DNA of 64,000 nucleotides from Butyricicoccus pullicaecorum (GCA_018366035.1 JAGZIW010000008.1:1-64000); one strand, 5' to 3'. Positions 17,662 through 26,230 are shown, counted from the stretch's first letter. The notes: generated by a model not told the origin, from the letters alone. A program made the numbers and translations.

Positions 17662-18189
17662 TTATTCGTAGCGGATCAAGAAAATTTGTTCAGCTAAAAT
17701 CGCTCCAGACGCATTTGTTTCTCCATAGACAGCGACAGATGTTTCTTTTTTGATATCTGCGGCACTTGCAGTTTCTATTGCAAGTACTCCGGTGGATTGG
17801 TTGATACGGGCAAGCTGGAATGTACAGTTTTCCATATAGTTTACAGTGAGGAGATTTTCAGCGTTTTCGGAGTCAACGGACATGATAGCAGCTCCGACCT
17901 CCGTTTCTGAAAGCGGGTTAAGGGTCAGCCCTGTATCAGAGAAAGCGGCTACATCGCCGCAGGCTGAGGCAGAACTCAGCAGTTTATCGGCATTGTCTGG
18001 TACATTGTTTTGATGTGTTTCTGAGGATTCCTGTTGAGCTTGTCCTGTTTGGGGTTCAGACACGGTATTGCTCTGCTGCATGTTGGCTTCTGTGTCCACA
18101 GGCTGATTTTGAGGTTTGCTCTGACACCCAGCCAATGAAAAAATACATAAGAGAGTTAAAAATCCTACAATTACATTTGCGTGTTTCAT
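17662..18189 (-). CDS. Lipoprotein, first gene of the ABC operon
   Basis: 175 residues. Signal peptide with a lipobox LAGC (Cys about 22), then a Gln/Asn/Ser/Thr-rich linker to about 65 and a compact C-terminal domain with beta-strand character (TGVLAIETAS, ETSVAVYGE). The lipid anchor places it outside the membrane next to the permeases. It may be the substrate-capturing or sensor-coupling component. The GAAAGGTG ribosome site precedes the ATG. The gene is first after the two-sided operator at 18437-18499, so it is probably switched by the divergent two-component system. Confidence 0.82.
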   Translation of the reverse strand: MKHANVIVGFLTLLCIFSLAGCQSKPQNQPVDTEANMQQSNTVSEPQTGQAQQESSETHQNNVPDNADKLLSSASACGDVAAFSDTGLTLNPLSETEVGAAIMSVDSENAENLLTVNYMENCTFQLARINQSTGVLAIETASAADIKKETSVAVYGETNASGAILAEQIFLIRYE

Positions 18190-18436
18190 GTGATATTCAC
18201 CTTTCTGTTATTTCCATTTTCAGCTATCATCATGCAGTCAGAATCTGAATCAGATAGTGGGGAAAACGGTTTTTGTAAAAATGACGGACAGCACATACGC
18301 TGATACTTGAAATAAATGCCAGTCCTAATATCGTACGGTAAATGCTTCAGCAATTGGACTTTTTGCTAGTTTCGATATCGTAGTTGATATAAAATCCCTC
18401 CTTTGGCTGTTTTCTGCATACCATTTTACTCAAAAA
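18190..18436 (-). other. Leader of the ABC operon, possibly with gene remnant
   Basis: About 250 bases between the lipoprotein start and the operator. On the minus strand it contains AAAGGAGGG near 18398-18406 followed by short open segments in different frames, one of them hydrophobic. This looks like a decayed small membrane-protein gene rather than a live one. No terminator hairpin was found. Confidence 0.3.
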
Positions 18437-18499
18437 CTCGTCTAAAACTCCTCTAAGAAAAAGAAAGATTTTGATGGATTTTTAGAGGACTTTTAGAGA
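18437..18499. promoter_or_regulatory. Two-sided direct-repeat operator between divergent units
   Basis: On the plus strand TTTTAGAG occurs at 18480-18487 and again at 18491-18498, 11 bases apart. On the minus strand the segment 18437-18457 reads as the same pair (CTTAGAGGAG then TTTTAGACGAG), also with 11-base spacing. OmpR-family regulators bind such head-to-tail repeats one helical turn apart just before the -35 region. One pair faces each divergent unit: the ABC operon and its own two-component genes. I infer autoregulation plus control of the ABC operon. Confidence 0.7.
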
Positions 18500-18518
18500 T
18501 TTTTCATGGTATATTTGG

Positions 18519-18524
18519 TATACT
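18519..18524 (+). promoter_or_regulatory. -10 box of the two-component operon
   Basis: TATACT at 18519-18524, 29 bases before the ATG of the regulator. The expected -35 position overlaps the downstream TTTTAGAG repeat and has no consensus, as is usual for promoters activated by OmpR-type regulators. Confidence 0.55.
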
Positions 18525-18552
18525 GAACCATGGAAAAGAGGGATAATTTATC

Positions 18553-19239
18553 ATGAAGATACTCATATTGGAAGATGATATAGAGCTGAGTTTGGCAATG
18601 AAGCAGGAATTTCTGAGAAATGATTATATAGTGGATTGCTGTCATGATGGGGAAACAGGACTCCTCTATGCGCTGAATACAGAATTTGGATATGATCTGG
18701 CGATTGTAGACCGCATGCTGCCAGTCATCGATGGTCTGACAATTATTAAAGCCATGCGTAAAAAAGGTATTGTGATTCCAGTAATCATTATTACAGGAAT
18801 GTCCTCTATTGATGATCGGGTTGACGGTCTCGATGGCGGAGCAGATGACTATCTGGTCAAGCCATTTTATATCCGTGAATTATTGGCAAGGGCAAGGGCT
18901 TTGATTAGAAGACCGCATGAAATGAAAGAGCAGAGTATTCTTACATATCAGGATTTAAGACTGGAACATTCCAACCGGAGACTTCAGGCGAATGGAAAAG
19001 AGATTCTGTTGACTGCAAAAGAATCAGAACTTCTGTACGTCTTGCTCAAATCACCGGAAACTCTTCTGACGAGAGAGCAGCTGGTCCTAAAAGTTTGGGG
19101 AACTGATTCAGATATTGAGCATGGAAATGTAGACAACTATATTTCCTTTCTTAGAAAGCGGTTAAAGGAACTGAACAGCGTATGTGAGATAAAAACTATT
19201 TATGGAAGTGGCTATCAGTTGAGGTGCAGTCTATGCTGA
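18553..19239 (+). CDS. OmpR-family response regulator of the divergent ABC operon
   Basis: 228 residues. Receiver domain with EDD at 7-9, phospho-acceptor Asp53 (IVDRMLP; an Arg follows where hydrophobic residues are common) and VKPF. The winged helix is in the C-terminal half (LTAKESELLYVLL, HGNVDNYISFLRKRLK, YGSGYQLR). It overlaps the kinase gene by seven bases. Start ATG 18553 lies directly downstream of TATACT. The operator at 18437-18499 is its probable binding site. In Firmicutes, similar pairs next to ABC exporters sense antimicrobial peptides or cell-wall damage. Confidence 0.93.
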   Translation: MKILILEDDIELSLAMKQEFLRNDYIVDCCHDGETGLLYALNTEFGYDLAIVDRMLPVIDGLTIIKAMRKKGIVIPVIIITGMSSIDDRVDGLDGGADDYLVKPFYIRELLARARALIRRPHEMKEQSILTYQDLRLEHSNRRLQANGKEILLTAKESELLYVLLKSPETLLTREQLVLKVWGTDSDIEHGNVDNYISFLRKRLKELNSVCEIKTIYGSGYQLRCSLC

Positions 19240-20519
19240 AGCAATTATATCGAAGACTACATTTCGTCTTTGTGGTGACAATTATGGCGATTGTTACAGG
19301 GGTAATTGGATTTTCCTTTTCCAATCATGTAAAAGCAAGTGAGATGGCACAAATAACTCTTTTACAGAGAATGACATCTCTAATCGTTAGCCAGTTGGAG
19401 GAAGAAGGCGCTGATCCTGAAGAAGTTCTTTCTGCGTATGAGAAGGATATGTCTATAACATCGAAATTGACCGATGCACATGGAGAGCTTCTCTATCAGA
19501 GCGTAGATGGACTAGGGGAGGTTGAGGGACAGCTAAATAATGTGGGAATTATTACTTGTTCGGAAGAAGGAGAAAATGATCAGGCAGAGTTTACGGCTTC
19601 AGAGGGATTGGTTGAGGTGGAAGGTGACCATCGTGAGAGATATTTGCTTAATTTGACACATTTTACTTCTGGAGATGATAAAAATCATTCATTAACACTA
19701 GCTTATGAACAAACACCCATGTTGCAGATGTTTTTGGAACAGTTGCCTATGTATTTTGCAGCATGGATTTTGACTTTATTGTGCGTTAGCCTGATTAGCC
19801 GCTTTCTGCTGAAGAAAGCCTTTGAACCAACTGCGCATATGATGCAGAGCCAGAAAGAATTTGTTGCTTCTGCTTCTCATGAACTAAAAGCACCTTTGGC
19901 TGTGATTGTGGCAAATGTAGAGAATATGCAGTATGAGGCACAAAATGAAGGATTTCAGCGAAATTTAAAAGTTATTGATTCAGAGTGTATGCGCATGTCA
20001 CGTTTGATTAAAGATATGCTCCTTTTAGCATCATCTGACGCGGAAAAATGGACAATTCAGATTTCGGAAGTCAATGTAGACACATTGCTGATTTCTTTGT
20101 ATGAGGCTTATGAGCCGCGGTGCATGAAAAAGAAGATAAAATTGACTTTGGATTTGGGAGAAGATCCGTTTCCCACGATTATGACAGATCAGGAGCGGCT
20201 GTTCCAGCTGCTTAGTATCTATCTGGATAATGCACTGCATTATAGTTCTGAGGGGAAAGAAATTCAGATTCGAGTAGATGTGTCTTTCAAGGAATTAACA
20301 TTCTGGGTTATAGATCATGGAATTGGTGTGGAAGAAAAGGACAAGCCGTTTATTTTTAATCGGTTCTATTGTGCAGACCAGTCGCATACGGGTAAATCGC
20401 ATTTTGGGTTGGGTTTAAGTATTGCAAAGGAACTGGCAAGGATACTGCATGGAAAGATTGGGGTGAAAGATACGCAGGGGGGAGGAGCCTCGTTCTTCTT
20501 CGCACTGGCTTTGAGATGA
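19233..20519 (+). CDS. Sensor histidine kinase
   Basis: 428 residues: helix near 8-30, extracytoplasmic domain about 31-170 rich in Glu/Asp (EEEGADPEEV, GEVEGQLNN), helix near 172-192, and directly a HisKA H-box SASHELKAPL (His near 216) with almost no HAMP. It closes with HATPase_c (LDNALHYS, DHGIGV, FGLGLSIAKELA). I chose ATG 19233 because GAGGTG lies seven bases upstream; a GTG at 19224 is possible. Partner of the 18553 regulator. The acidic sensor domain would suit binding of cationic peptides, which is inference only. Confidence 0.92.
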   Translation: MLKQLYRRLHFVFVVTIMAIVTGVIGFSFSNHVKASEMAQITLLQRMTSLIVSQLEEEGADPEEVLSAYEKDMSITSKLTDAHGELLYQSVDGLGEVEGQLNNVGIITCSEEGENDQAEFTASEGLVEVEGDHRERYLLNLTHFTSGDDKNHSLTLAYEQTPMLQMFLEQLPMYFAAWILTLLCVSLISRFLLKKAFEPTAHMMQSQKEFVASASHELKAPLAVIVANVENMQYEAQNEGFQRNLKVIDSECMRMSRLIKDMLLLASSDAEKWTIQISEVNVDTLLISLYEAYEPRCMKKKIKLTLDLGEDPFPTIMTDQERLFQLLSIYLDNALHYSSEGKEIQIRVDVSFKELTFWVIDHGIGVEEKDKPFIFNRFYCADQSHTGKSHFGLGLSIAKELARILHGKIGVKDTQGGGASFFFALALR

Positions 20520-20553
20520 GAGAAAGTTAAGAAATTGGAGTGGAAGATAGATT

Positions 20554-20667
20554 ATGAATGAAAAATTTTTATTGTTCAGGCATGGTCTCAGAGCGTGCAG
20601 AAGATGCCTGATATATCGCTGGCTGTCAGCAGTATTCGTCGGGGCTGAAATAGCTAGTATTGGATAG
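20554..20667 (+). CDS. Possible 37-residue cationic peptide gene
   Basis: ATG 20554 follows GGAGTGGAAG at a good distance and opens a 37-codon frame (MNEKFLLFRHGLRACRRC start, hydrophobic end). A hairpin begins ten bases after its stop. No family recognised; it could be chance or the start of a lost gene. Located just after the kinase, in the same direction. Confidence 0.25.
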   Translation: MNEKFLLFRHGLRACRRCLIYRWLSAVFVGAEIASIG

Positions 20668-20676
20668 AACCTCAAA

Positions 20677-20721
20677 GGGCGCAAGATCGCATTCGTGCTT
20701 CTGGCACAAGGTCTTGCGCCC
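20677..20721 (+). terminator. Hairpin, probable terminator
   Basis: A ten-base perfect stem GGGCGCAAGA (20677-20686) with TCTTGCGCCC (20712-20721). An inner small hairpin (GTGC/GCAC) lies in the loop. The following sequence is only moderately T-rich. It closes the two-component operon before the lantibiotic immunity genes. Confidence 0.5.
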
Positions 20722-20839
20722 TATCTATATTTGGTCATTCAATCGGCTTGATTATATAAATTAAAATTTAATATCTTTATGAAATCTTCAAATTTCTCCT
20801 GTATCCTGTTGTTGAAATCAAGAGAAAGGACAAAAGGAT

Positions 20840-21535
20840 ATGATTTTGAAAACAACCGGCCTTTGCAAAAGCTTCAAAGGGCAGAGGGTCGTAAATAATG
20901 TATCATTGAATATTCGGAGGAATTCTGTCTATGGACTGCTGGGACCGAATGGGGCGGGTAAGTCTACCACACTGAAAATGATTACAGGTATTTTGAAACC
21001 GACTTCCGGAAGCATCATGTTTGATGGTCACCCGTGGCAGCGCAGTGATTTGACACAGATTGGTGCACTGATTGAAACGCCCCCCTTGTATGAAAATCTG
21101 ACCGCATATGAAAATCTAAAAGTGCGGACAATCATGCTGGGACTGCCGGACAGGCGGATTGATGAAGTTTTGCATATTGTTCGTTTGACTGATACAGGGA
21201 AAAAACGGGCTGGGCAATTCTCTCTTGGCATGAAGCAGAGGCTTGGTATTGCCATTGCCTTGCTGAATAGCCCACAGCTTTTAATTCTTGACGAGCCGAC
21301 CAATGGACTTGACCCAGTAGGTATTGAAGAACTTCGAGGGCTGATCCGTTCTTTCCCAGAAAAAGGGATTACTGTGATTTTATCCAGTCACATTCTGTCG
21401 GAAGTCCAGCAGATTGCCGACCATGTGGGCATCATTGCGGGCGGAGTGCTTGGATATGAGAACGAGCTTCACGCTGGCGAAAATTTGGAGCAGCTATTTA
21501 TGGACGTTGTAAAGCGTCATCACAAGGAGGTGTAA
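20840..21535 (+). CDS. Lantibiotic immunity ABC transporter ATPase (LanF type)
   Basis: 231 residues. Walker A GPNGAGKST, signature FSLGMKQRL, Walker B LLILDEPTNGLDP and switch His in LSSHI. The Glu-loop form (IETPPLYENLTAYENL instead of the usual Q-loop) is characteristic of the BcrA/LanF immunity subfamily. It energises expulsion of lantibiotics from the membrane with the LanE and LanG permeases that follow (3-base gap and 0-base gap). First gene of a six-gene rightward cluster ending at 25828. Named NisF/SpaF in producers. Confidence 0.9.
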   Translation: MILKTTGLCKSFKGQRVVNNVSLNIRRNSVYGLLGPNGAGKSTTLKMITGILKPTSGSIMFDGHPWQRSDLTQIGALIETPPLYENLTAYENLKVRTIMLGLPDRRIDEVLHIVRLTDTGKKRAGQFSLGMKQRLGIAIALLNSPQLLILDEPTNGLDPVGIEELRGLIRSFPEKGITVILSSHILSEVQQIADHVGIIAGGVLGYENELHAGENLEQLFMDVVKRHHKEV

Positions 21536-21538
21536 CAG

Positions 21539-22264
21539 ATGCATTACCTAAAAGCAGAACACCTGAAATTCAAGCGGACAATTTCAAATAAGCTGCTGTT
21601 CATTGCGCCCTTGTTGACTGCTCTTTTTGCATGGATTGCAGGTGGATTTTATGGTTTTCAGTATATGACCTTTTACTGGTGGTATGCGTTTCTTCTCTCG
21701 GGAACCATTGCGATTCTGTGTTTCCTTGCCCATCGGAAAGAAGAACGGGCCGGAAAGTATTATTCTATATTATCTGCATCTATTAACCTGAAACGGTTTG
21801 AATATGCAAAAGCAGGGGTCCTGATTGAAAAATTATTTATGGCTGCGGTATTCTTGGCTGTTTTTGCCACGGTAAGTAATGTGATTTCCCCAGCTTTAGC
21901 CGTTTATTCTGTGGGCCGGAACTTTATCGGAAGTATCGTCTTGATGATTGCCTCAATCTGGCAAATCCCAGTCTGCTTGTTTCTAGCGCGGAAAACCGGA
22001 TTACTCATTCCGATTGCAGTCAATACACTGTTGGGCATGCTCATGCCTATCCTGCTTGGAAATACAGCACTTTCATGGATATGTCCCTATTGTTGGACCG
22101 CGAAAACAGCGGAGCTGATTATGGGAATCGAAAGCAATGGAACCTTTACCGGCACGGGCAAATTTTCATGGAGTGTTTTGCTGCCGCTGGTATTTTCTGT
22201 GATCCTGTATGTCCTGTTCACTCTTTGGGACGCAGCTGATTTTTCAAGAAACGAGGGCAAATAA
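21539..22264 (+). CDS. Lantibiotic immunity ABC permease (LanE/MutE type)
   Basis: 241 residues with six hydrophobic helices. The start (LKAEHLKFKRTISNKLLFIAPLL) is the standard opening of MutE/EpiE-family permeases. It lies three bases after LanF and directly abuts LanG, a gene order constant in lanFEG operons. The protein should form a heterodimer with LanG in the membrane. Confidence 0.87.
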   Translation: MHYLKAEHLKFKRTISNKLLFIAPLLTALFAWIAGGFYGFQYMTFYWWYAFLLSGTIAILCFLAHRKEERAGKYYSILSASINLKRFEYAKAGVLIEKLFMAAVFLAVFATVSNVISPALAVYSVGRNFIGSIVLMIASIWQIPVCLFLARKTGLLIPIAVNTLLGMLMPILLGNTALSWICPYCWTAKTAELIMGIESNGTFTGTGKFSWSVLLPLVFSVILYVLFTLWDAADFSRNEGK

Positions 22265-22978
22265 ATGGGAATGATGGCGCTGATGCGTGCGGATTTTATA
22301 AAACAGCGGCACACATCTTATTTTGGTATTCATACGGTGATTCCGATAGTGGGAGCGATCCTGTTTGTGTTCTACTTTCTGTTTTATCAGAATGTCGATG
22401 TGCTGAAAAAGCTGCGCCTTCTTCTGGAACTGACTGCAATGGCATTTCCACTTTTGATAAGCATTGTTGTCGGTTTGAATATCACGCAGGAGGAAAGAGC
22501 ATCGCACTTTCAAAGTCTGATGGCAGTACCAGATCGCCGGAAAATGCTGCTGGCAAAGTTTGCTGTACTGTATCTCTCCGGTATTTTTTCTTTGGTGTTG
22601 CTTTTTGCCCTGTTTGCGTTTGGAGTGAGAATGAAAATGGTCGGTCTGCTGATACAATCCGTATTGGGTTTGGCAATGGGCAGTTTTGTGATATATGCAC
22701 TGCATCTGTTCTTGAGCTTGAAATTTGGATTGGGAATTTCTATATTTTGCGGTGTGTTTGAATGTTTGCAATGTATTTTATATAGCAACATTGAACTGCG
22801 TGGTTTGTGGCGTTATATTCCTTTTGCTTGGTCTGTAAATTGGCTACATGATGCTTTGCAGGGCAGGCTGATTTTCCATGCTGCCCAATGGATTTTCATT
22901 GCTGTATTATCCGTTGGAATTTTACTGGCAATCCTCTATTGGTTTTCTCGCTGGGAGGGAAGAAAAGGATATGAATAA
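22265..22978 (+). CDS. Lantibiotic immunity ABC permease (LanG/MutG type)
   Basis: 237 residues, six hydrophobic helices, start ADFIKQRHTSYFGIHTVIPI typical of MutG/EpiG. Central block VGLNITQEERASHFQ is the conserved cytoplasmic loop of these permeases. It begins immediately after the LanE stop and overlaps the lipoprotein gene by eight bases. With LanF and LanE it completes the exporter. Confidence 0.87.
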   Translation: MGMMALMRADFIKQRHTSYFGIHTVIPIVGAILFVFYFLFYQNVDVLKKLRLLLELTAMAFPLLISIVVGLNITQEERASHFQSLMAVPDRRKMLLAKFAVLYLSGIFSLVLLFALFAFGVRMKMVGLLIQSVLGLAMGSFVIYALHLFLSLKFGLGISIFCGVFECLQCILYSNIELRGLWRYIPFAWSVNWLHDALQGRLIFHAAQWIFIAVLSVGILLAILYWFSRWEGRKGYE

Positions 22979-23765
22979 GAAGGTCTTTTGTGCAATGCTT
23001 CTTTTGCCGTGCTTGTGTGGCTGTTCTTTGGTTCAGGAGCAAATAAAAGAATACGCCAATGATAAGGAACCATGTGTTTTGAATCAAGGTGATGTGACAC
23101 AGTTTACTTATCGGGGAAATTCCTATACGATTCTTGCGGATACAATTGCAGATAAAGGTCAGTGGATAGGGTATATCCATCAGCTTGCAGCGGCAGACAA
23201 TACTGGCGCGATTATTGTGCAGGAGAATATCGAAGATGCCACTTTTCACGCGCTATCTGACCTTGCGGAGAAAGCCCCAAATGCAAGGCATATCATTTCG
23301 TTTCTAAATGTATATGCTGATCCTGATAATGCGTCCAATCTAATTGTAGAGGTAAACGGAGAGTGTTATAAAGCAATCCCCAGTCATCAGCTTACGGAGT
23401 CGGAAACAGTATTGGATTTTAGAGTATTGGCAGAAAAGGCAGACAGTGATTTTGAAGTGAATCTGACAAATGCAACACAAATCATTTGCAACAGTAGAGT
23501 GTATCAGGTGACCGCGGAAACAATATCAGAAGATCGGTTGGGAGACTATATGGATATTCTGGCTGAAAAAGTAATTTTTGATGCGGATACCAAAATACCG
23601 CTCGCGAAAGCAGCAATGAATGAAATTGACTGGACAGGCAGCTCCAGTGTGCAGACAAGGGAAAGCTGGCTTTATGTAGATGTGTATGAAATTTCCGACA
23701 CGGATCCGGCAGACGCTGTTGCTGTAAAAGTAAATAATCAGTACCATATCGCAAGAGCACAGTAA
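22971..23765 (+). CDS. NisI-like lantibiotic immunity lipoprotein (LanI)
   Basis: 264 residues with lipobox LCGC (Cys about 16). The two-domain architecture of NisI is visible: a first domain around 35-145 (GDVTQFTYRGNSYTIL) and a second around 160-260. The second aligns by memory with NisI over YQVTAETISEDRLGDYMDILAEK and ends with an AVAVKVNNQYHIA-like block matching NisI's AVEINDDFKLA. LanI proteins bind the lantibiotic at the outer membrane face before LanFEG expels it. Start ATG 22971 is overlapped by LanG. No lantibiotic structural gene is nearby. Confidence 0.85.
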   Translation: MNKKVFCAMLLLPCLCGCSLVQEQIKEYANDKEPCVLNQGDVTQFTYRGNSYTILADTIADKGQWIGYIHQLAAADNTGAIIVQENIEDATFHALSDLAEKAPNARHIISFLNVYADPDNASNLIVEVNGECYKAIPSHQLTESETVLDFRVLAEKADSDFEVNLTNATQIICNSRVYQVTAETISEDRLGDYMDILAEKVIFDADTKIPLAKAAMNEIDWTGSSSVQTRESWLYVDVYEISDTDPADAVAVKVNNQYHIARAQ

Positions 23766-23813
23766 TTTGTAGTATAATGGTAAGCACAGATTTTAATGAA
23801 AGGAGGCGGGAGA

Positions 23814-24473
23814 ATGGCTAATATTCTTGCAGTAGATGATGAACAGCCTATTTTGGAACTAATAAAGAATGGATTGCAAAAAGACGGGCATATGGTAACA
23901 GGCTATGTATCTGCGGAGCAAGTGCCGCTGAATCATTTGAACCGCTATGATTTAATCATACTGGACATTATGATGCCCATAATAGATGGCTTTTCATTCT
24001 GTGAAAAAATTAGGGATATGGTTGACTGTCCAATCCTGTTCCTGACAGCGAAAACAATGGAAAATGACATTACCTTTGGCTTGGGGCTGGGAGCTGACGA
24101 CTATCTGACAAAGCCTTTCCGTGTCCCAGAACTGCGGGCTAGGGTAAATGCACATATACGACGAGAACAAAGGGAACATCATAGCAGCCTGAACTTTGAT
24201 CGCATAAAAATAGATCTATCTGCCAAGACGATACAGATAGAGGGAGAAGTTGTGTCCCTAACCAAGAGCGAATATAAGATCTGTGAATTTCTTGCCCGCA
24301 ATAAGGGACAGGTGTTTACACGAGAACAGATTTATGAGGCTGTTTTCAGTTTGGACGGAGAAAGTGATAATTCTACAATTGCCACGCATATTAAGAATAT
24401 TCGGGCAAAGCTGCACCCGTATTGTATGCAGCCAATCACAACTGTGTGGGGGATCGGGTACAAATGGGAATAA
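23814..24473 (+). CDS. NisR-type response regulator (LanR)
   Basis: 219 residues. Receiver with DDE at 8-10, Asp51 (IILDIMMP) and TKPF; winged helix with LTKSEYKICEFLARN and STIATHIKNIRAKL, ending WGIGYKW. The AAAGGAGG ribosome site and a TATAAT at 23773-23778 precede it. It overlaps the kinase gene by ten bases. Genes of this type sense a lantibiotic through LanK and switch on lanFEGI; the order here is transporter, lipoprotein, regulator, kinase. Confidence 0.92.
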   Translation: MANILAVDDEQPILELIKNGLQKDGHMVTGYVSAEQVPLNHLNRYDLIILDIMMPIIDGFSFCEKIRDMVDCPILFLTAKTMENDITFGLGLGADDYLTKPFRVPELRARVNAHIRREQREHHSSLNFDRIKIDLSAKTIQIEGEVVSLTKSEYKICEFLARNKGQVFTREQIYEAVFSLDGESDNSTIATHIKNIRAKLHPYCMQPITTVWGIGYKWE

Positions 24474-25828
24474 AGAAACCGTCGTCGCTAAAAACAGCCT
24501 TTTGGCACTTTTTATTGATGCTGCTTGGTGGTCTGCTTGGCGCTGTTGCTATTCCGCTTGTACTTATGAATATCAGCACGGCTTTAGGGTTCACTACCTA
24601 TGGGGACTATGCAGAACTCCAATCGAACGCGCTTGCACCGATTCTGGCGGCTGCGCCGGATATATCCGATGTGCAAATACCAATGGGAATTGAATATGTG
24701 CTGTTAGACAAAAAATATCAGATCATTGAAACGACTTTAGATGAAGATGAATTGGAACAGGCTATGCGGTATGTGACCACAGGCGTGATCGACCAGAATC
24801 TGCAAAAGAGATACCTGTTTATCACCCGTGAAAATGAGTATGTTGTCCTGCAATACGATATCGGTGCGCAATATACGAATGCGTGGCTGAATGTGTATTT
24901 GCCATCTCCAGATGTACTGCTGATCGTGCTGATTACAGCGGGAGGGATTTTTGTTTGTCTGTTCCTGACAACCAGATTTGCTAAAAAGTTACGATTGCAG
25001 CTTGATCCGCTGTATGAAGCGACTTCAGAAGTGGCAAAACAGAACCTTGATTTTGAGGTTGGACATTCAAGCATCAAGGAATTTGAAGATGTACTGATTT
25101 CTTTTACCCATATGAAAGAAAGTCTGCAAGCTTCTTTGGAACAACAATGGGAAGCTGAGCATATGCAAAAGGAACAAATTGCTGCACTTGCCCACGATTT
25201 GAAAACGCCCTTGACAGTGATGCAGGGAAATGCTGACCTCATTCGTGAGACAATGCTTGATGAAGAACAGCGTTTATATGCGGAATATATCAGCAGCAGC
25301 TGCGAACAGATGCAGTTATACATTCGGACAATGATTGATATTTCACGGGCGGCAGCCGGTTATCAGCTTCATATGGAGAGTATAGATGTGCCTGCCTATG
25401 TGGAACAGCTGCGCGGGCAGATTGACGCACTGTGCCAGACCAAAAAAATCGGGTTACAGATGAAGTTGGAACACTTGCCTGCTGTACTGTCCGCGGATAA
25501 GATGTTGTTGGAACGGGCGATTATGAACGTGGTAAATAATGCGCTGGATCACTCTCCGCAAAGCAGTTCCATTGATATCTCAATAACAGGAGATCAGGGA
25601 AATCTGCAAATCTCGGTAACAGATACTGGTTCTGGATTTTCAAGAGAGGGTTTGCTGTACGCTGCGGAACAGTTTTATATGGCAGATCACAGCCGCAGTT
25701 CTAATATGCATTTTGGAATGGGGCTGTTTATCACAAAGTCCATTGTTCAGCAGCATGGGGGACAGCTTATTTTGAGCAATTGTGCAAAGACCGGAGGTGC
25801 ACAGGTTACAATCTCAATTCCATATTGA
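24464..25828 (+). CDS. NisK-type sensor histidine kinase (LanK)
   Basis: 454 residues: helix near 15-40, extracytoplasmic domain about 41-150, helix about 152-175, HAMP, HisKA with the H-box AALAHDLKTPLTVMQGNADL (His near 244), which is the form found in NisK/SpaK kinases, and HATPase_c (NVVNNALDHSP, DTGSGF, FGMGLFITK). Start ATG 24464 lies within the last codons of the regulator gene. Its ligand is presumably a lantibiotic made by another bacterium, since no biosynthetic genes are present. Confidence 0.92.
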   Translation: MGIKKPSSLKTAFWHFLLMLLGGLLGAVAIPLVLMNISTALGFTTYGDYAELQSNALAPILAAAPDISDVQIPMGIEYVLLDKKYQIIETTLDEDELEQAMRYVTTGVIDQNLQKRYLFITRENEYVVLQYDIGAQYTNAWLNVYLPSPDVLLIVLITAGGIFVCLFLTTRFAKKLRLQLDPLYEATSEVAKQNLDFEVGHSSIKEFEDVLISFTHMKESLQASLEQQWEAEHMQKEQIAALAHDLKTPLTVMQGNADLIRETMLDEEQRLYAEYISSSCEQMQLYIRTMIDISRAAAGYQLHMESIDVPAYVEQLRGQIDALCQTKKIGLQMKLEHLPAVLSADKMLLERAIMNVVNNALDHSPQSSSIDISITGDQGNLQISVTDTGSGFSREGLLYAAEQFYMADHSRSSNMHFGMGLFITKSIVQQHGGQLILSNCAKTGGAQVTISIPY

Positions 25829-25898
25829 TTTGGTGGTCTGTCTATTTTTTCAAGCCTGTTATCTTGCTAAAGCTGCGGTAGAATTGGTTGGAGGCTTT

Positions 25899-25953
25899 AT
25901 GGTATAATAGTCGCATAAGCGACTATTATACTGGATATTTCATGGTTATACCA
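25899..25953. repeat. Dispersed ~55-bp repeat, copy A, with a perfect internal palindrome
   Basis: Begins ATGGTATAATA and ends ATACCA. The segment 25903-25914 is perfectly complementary to 25919-25930 (12-bp arms, ATAA loop). Copy B at 42248-42298 shares both ends and the stretch TTGGATATTTCATG (CTGGATATTTCATG here). Just after copy A (25972-25986) comes a short version of the cassette-island junction motif, GCAAATCGGAATTTG. No gene lies between 25829 and 26189. Confidence 0.5.
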
Positions 25954-26045
25954 GATATTTCACAAGTAAAGGCAAATCGGAATTTGGGGTTTTGAGATAT
26001 GAAAAGATTAGACAGAGAAAAACTGGTTATAGATATGAAAGAACA

Positions 26046-26090
26046 GACCGTTGACACACATTATCATGTGAAAAAGTCGGCGGTCTTTTT
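26046..26090 (+). terminator. Intrinsic terminator before the CRISPR operon
   Basis: A ten-base stem GACCGTTGAC (26046-26055) with GTCGGCGGTC (26076-26085) including two G-T pairs, an inner CACA/TGTG hairpin, and a run of T. It insulates cas3 from upstream transcription. Confidence 0.7.
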
Positions 26091-26189
26091 GTGCCTGTTT
26101 TCAAAAAAAGAGGGTGTGAAAAATTGATAGGTTTGCATATGGAATTTGACGGATCTGCATGTCAAAAATGGAAACAATTTACTAAAATG

Positions 26190-26218
26190 TTGAAACGTGT
26201 AAAAAAATGTTGTATAAT
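26190..26218 (+). promoter_or_regulatory. Promoter of the cas operon
   Basis: TTGAAA (26190-26195), a 17-base spacer, TATAAT (26213-26218): a near-consensus housekeeping promoter. The predicted start near 26225 is only about six bases before ATG 26231. Confidence 0.8.
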
Positions 26219-26230
26219 AGTCACAAATAT

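Noticed and set aside
20554..20667. Lantibiotic precursor for the neighbouring immunity genes
   Set aside because: No leader motif, no Ser/Thr/Cys core and no modification genes; kept only as a low-confidence small frame.
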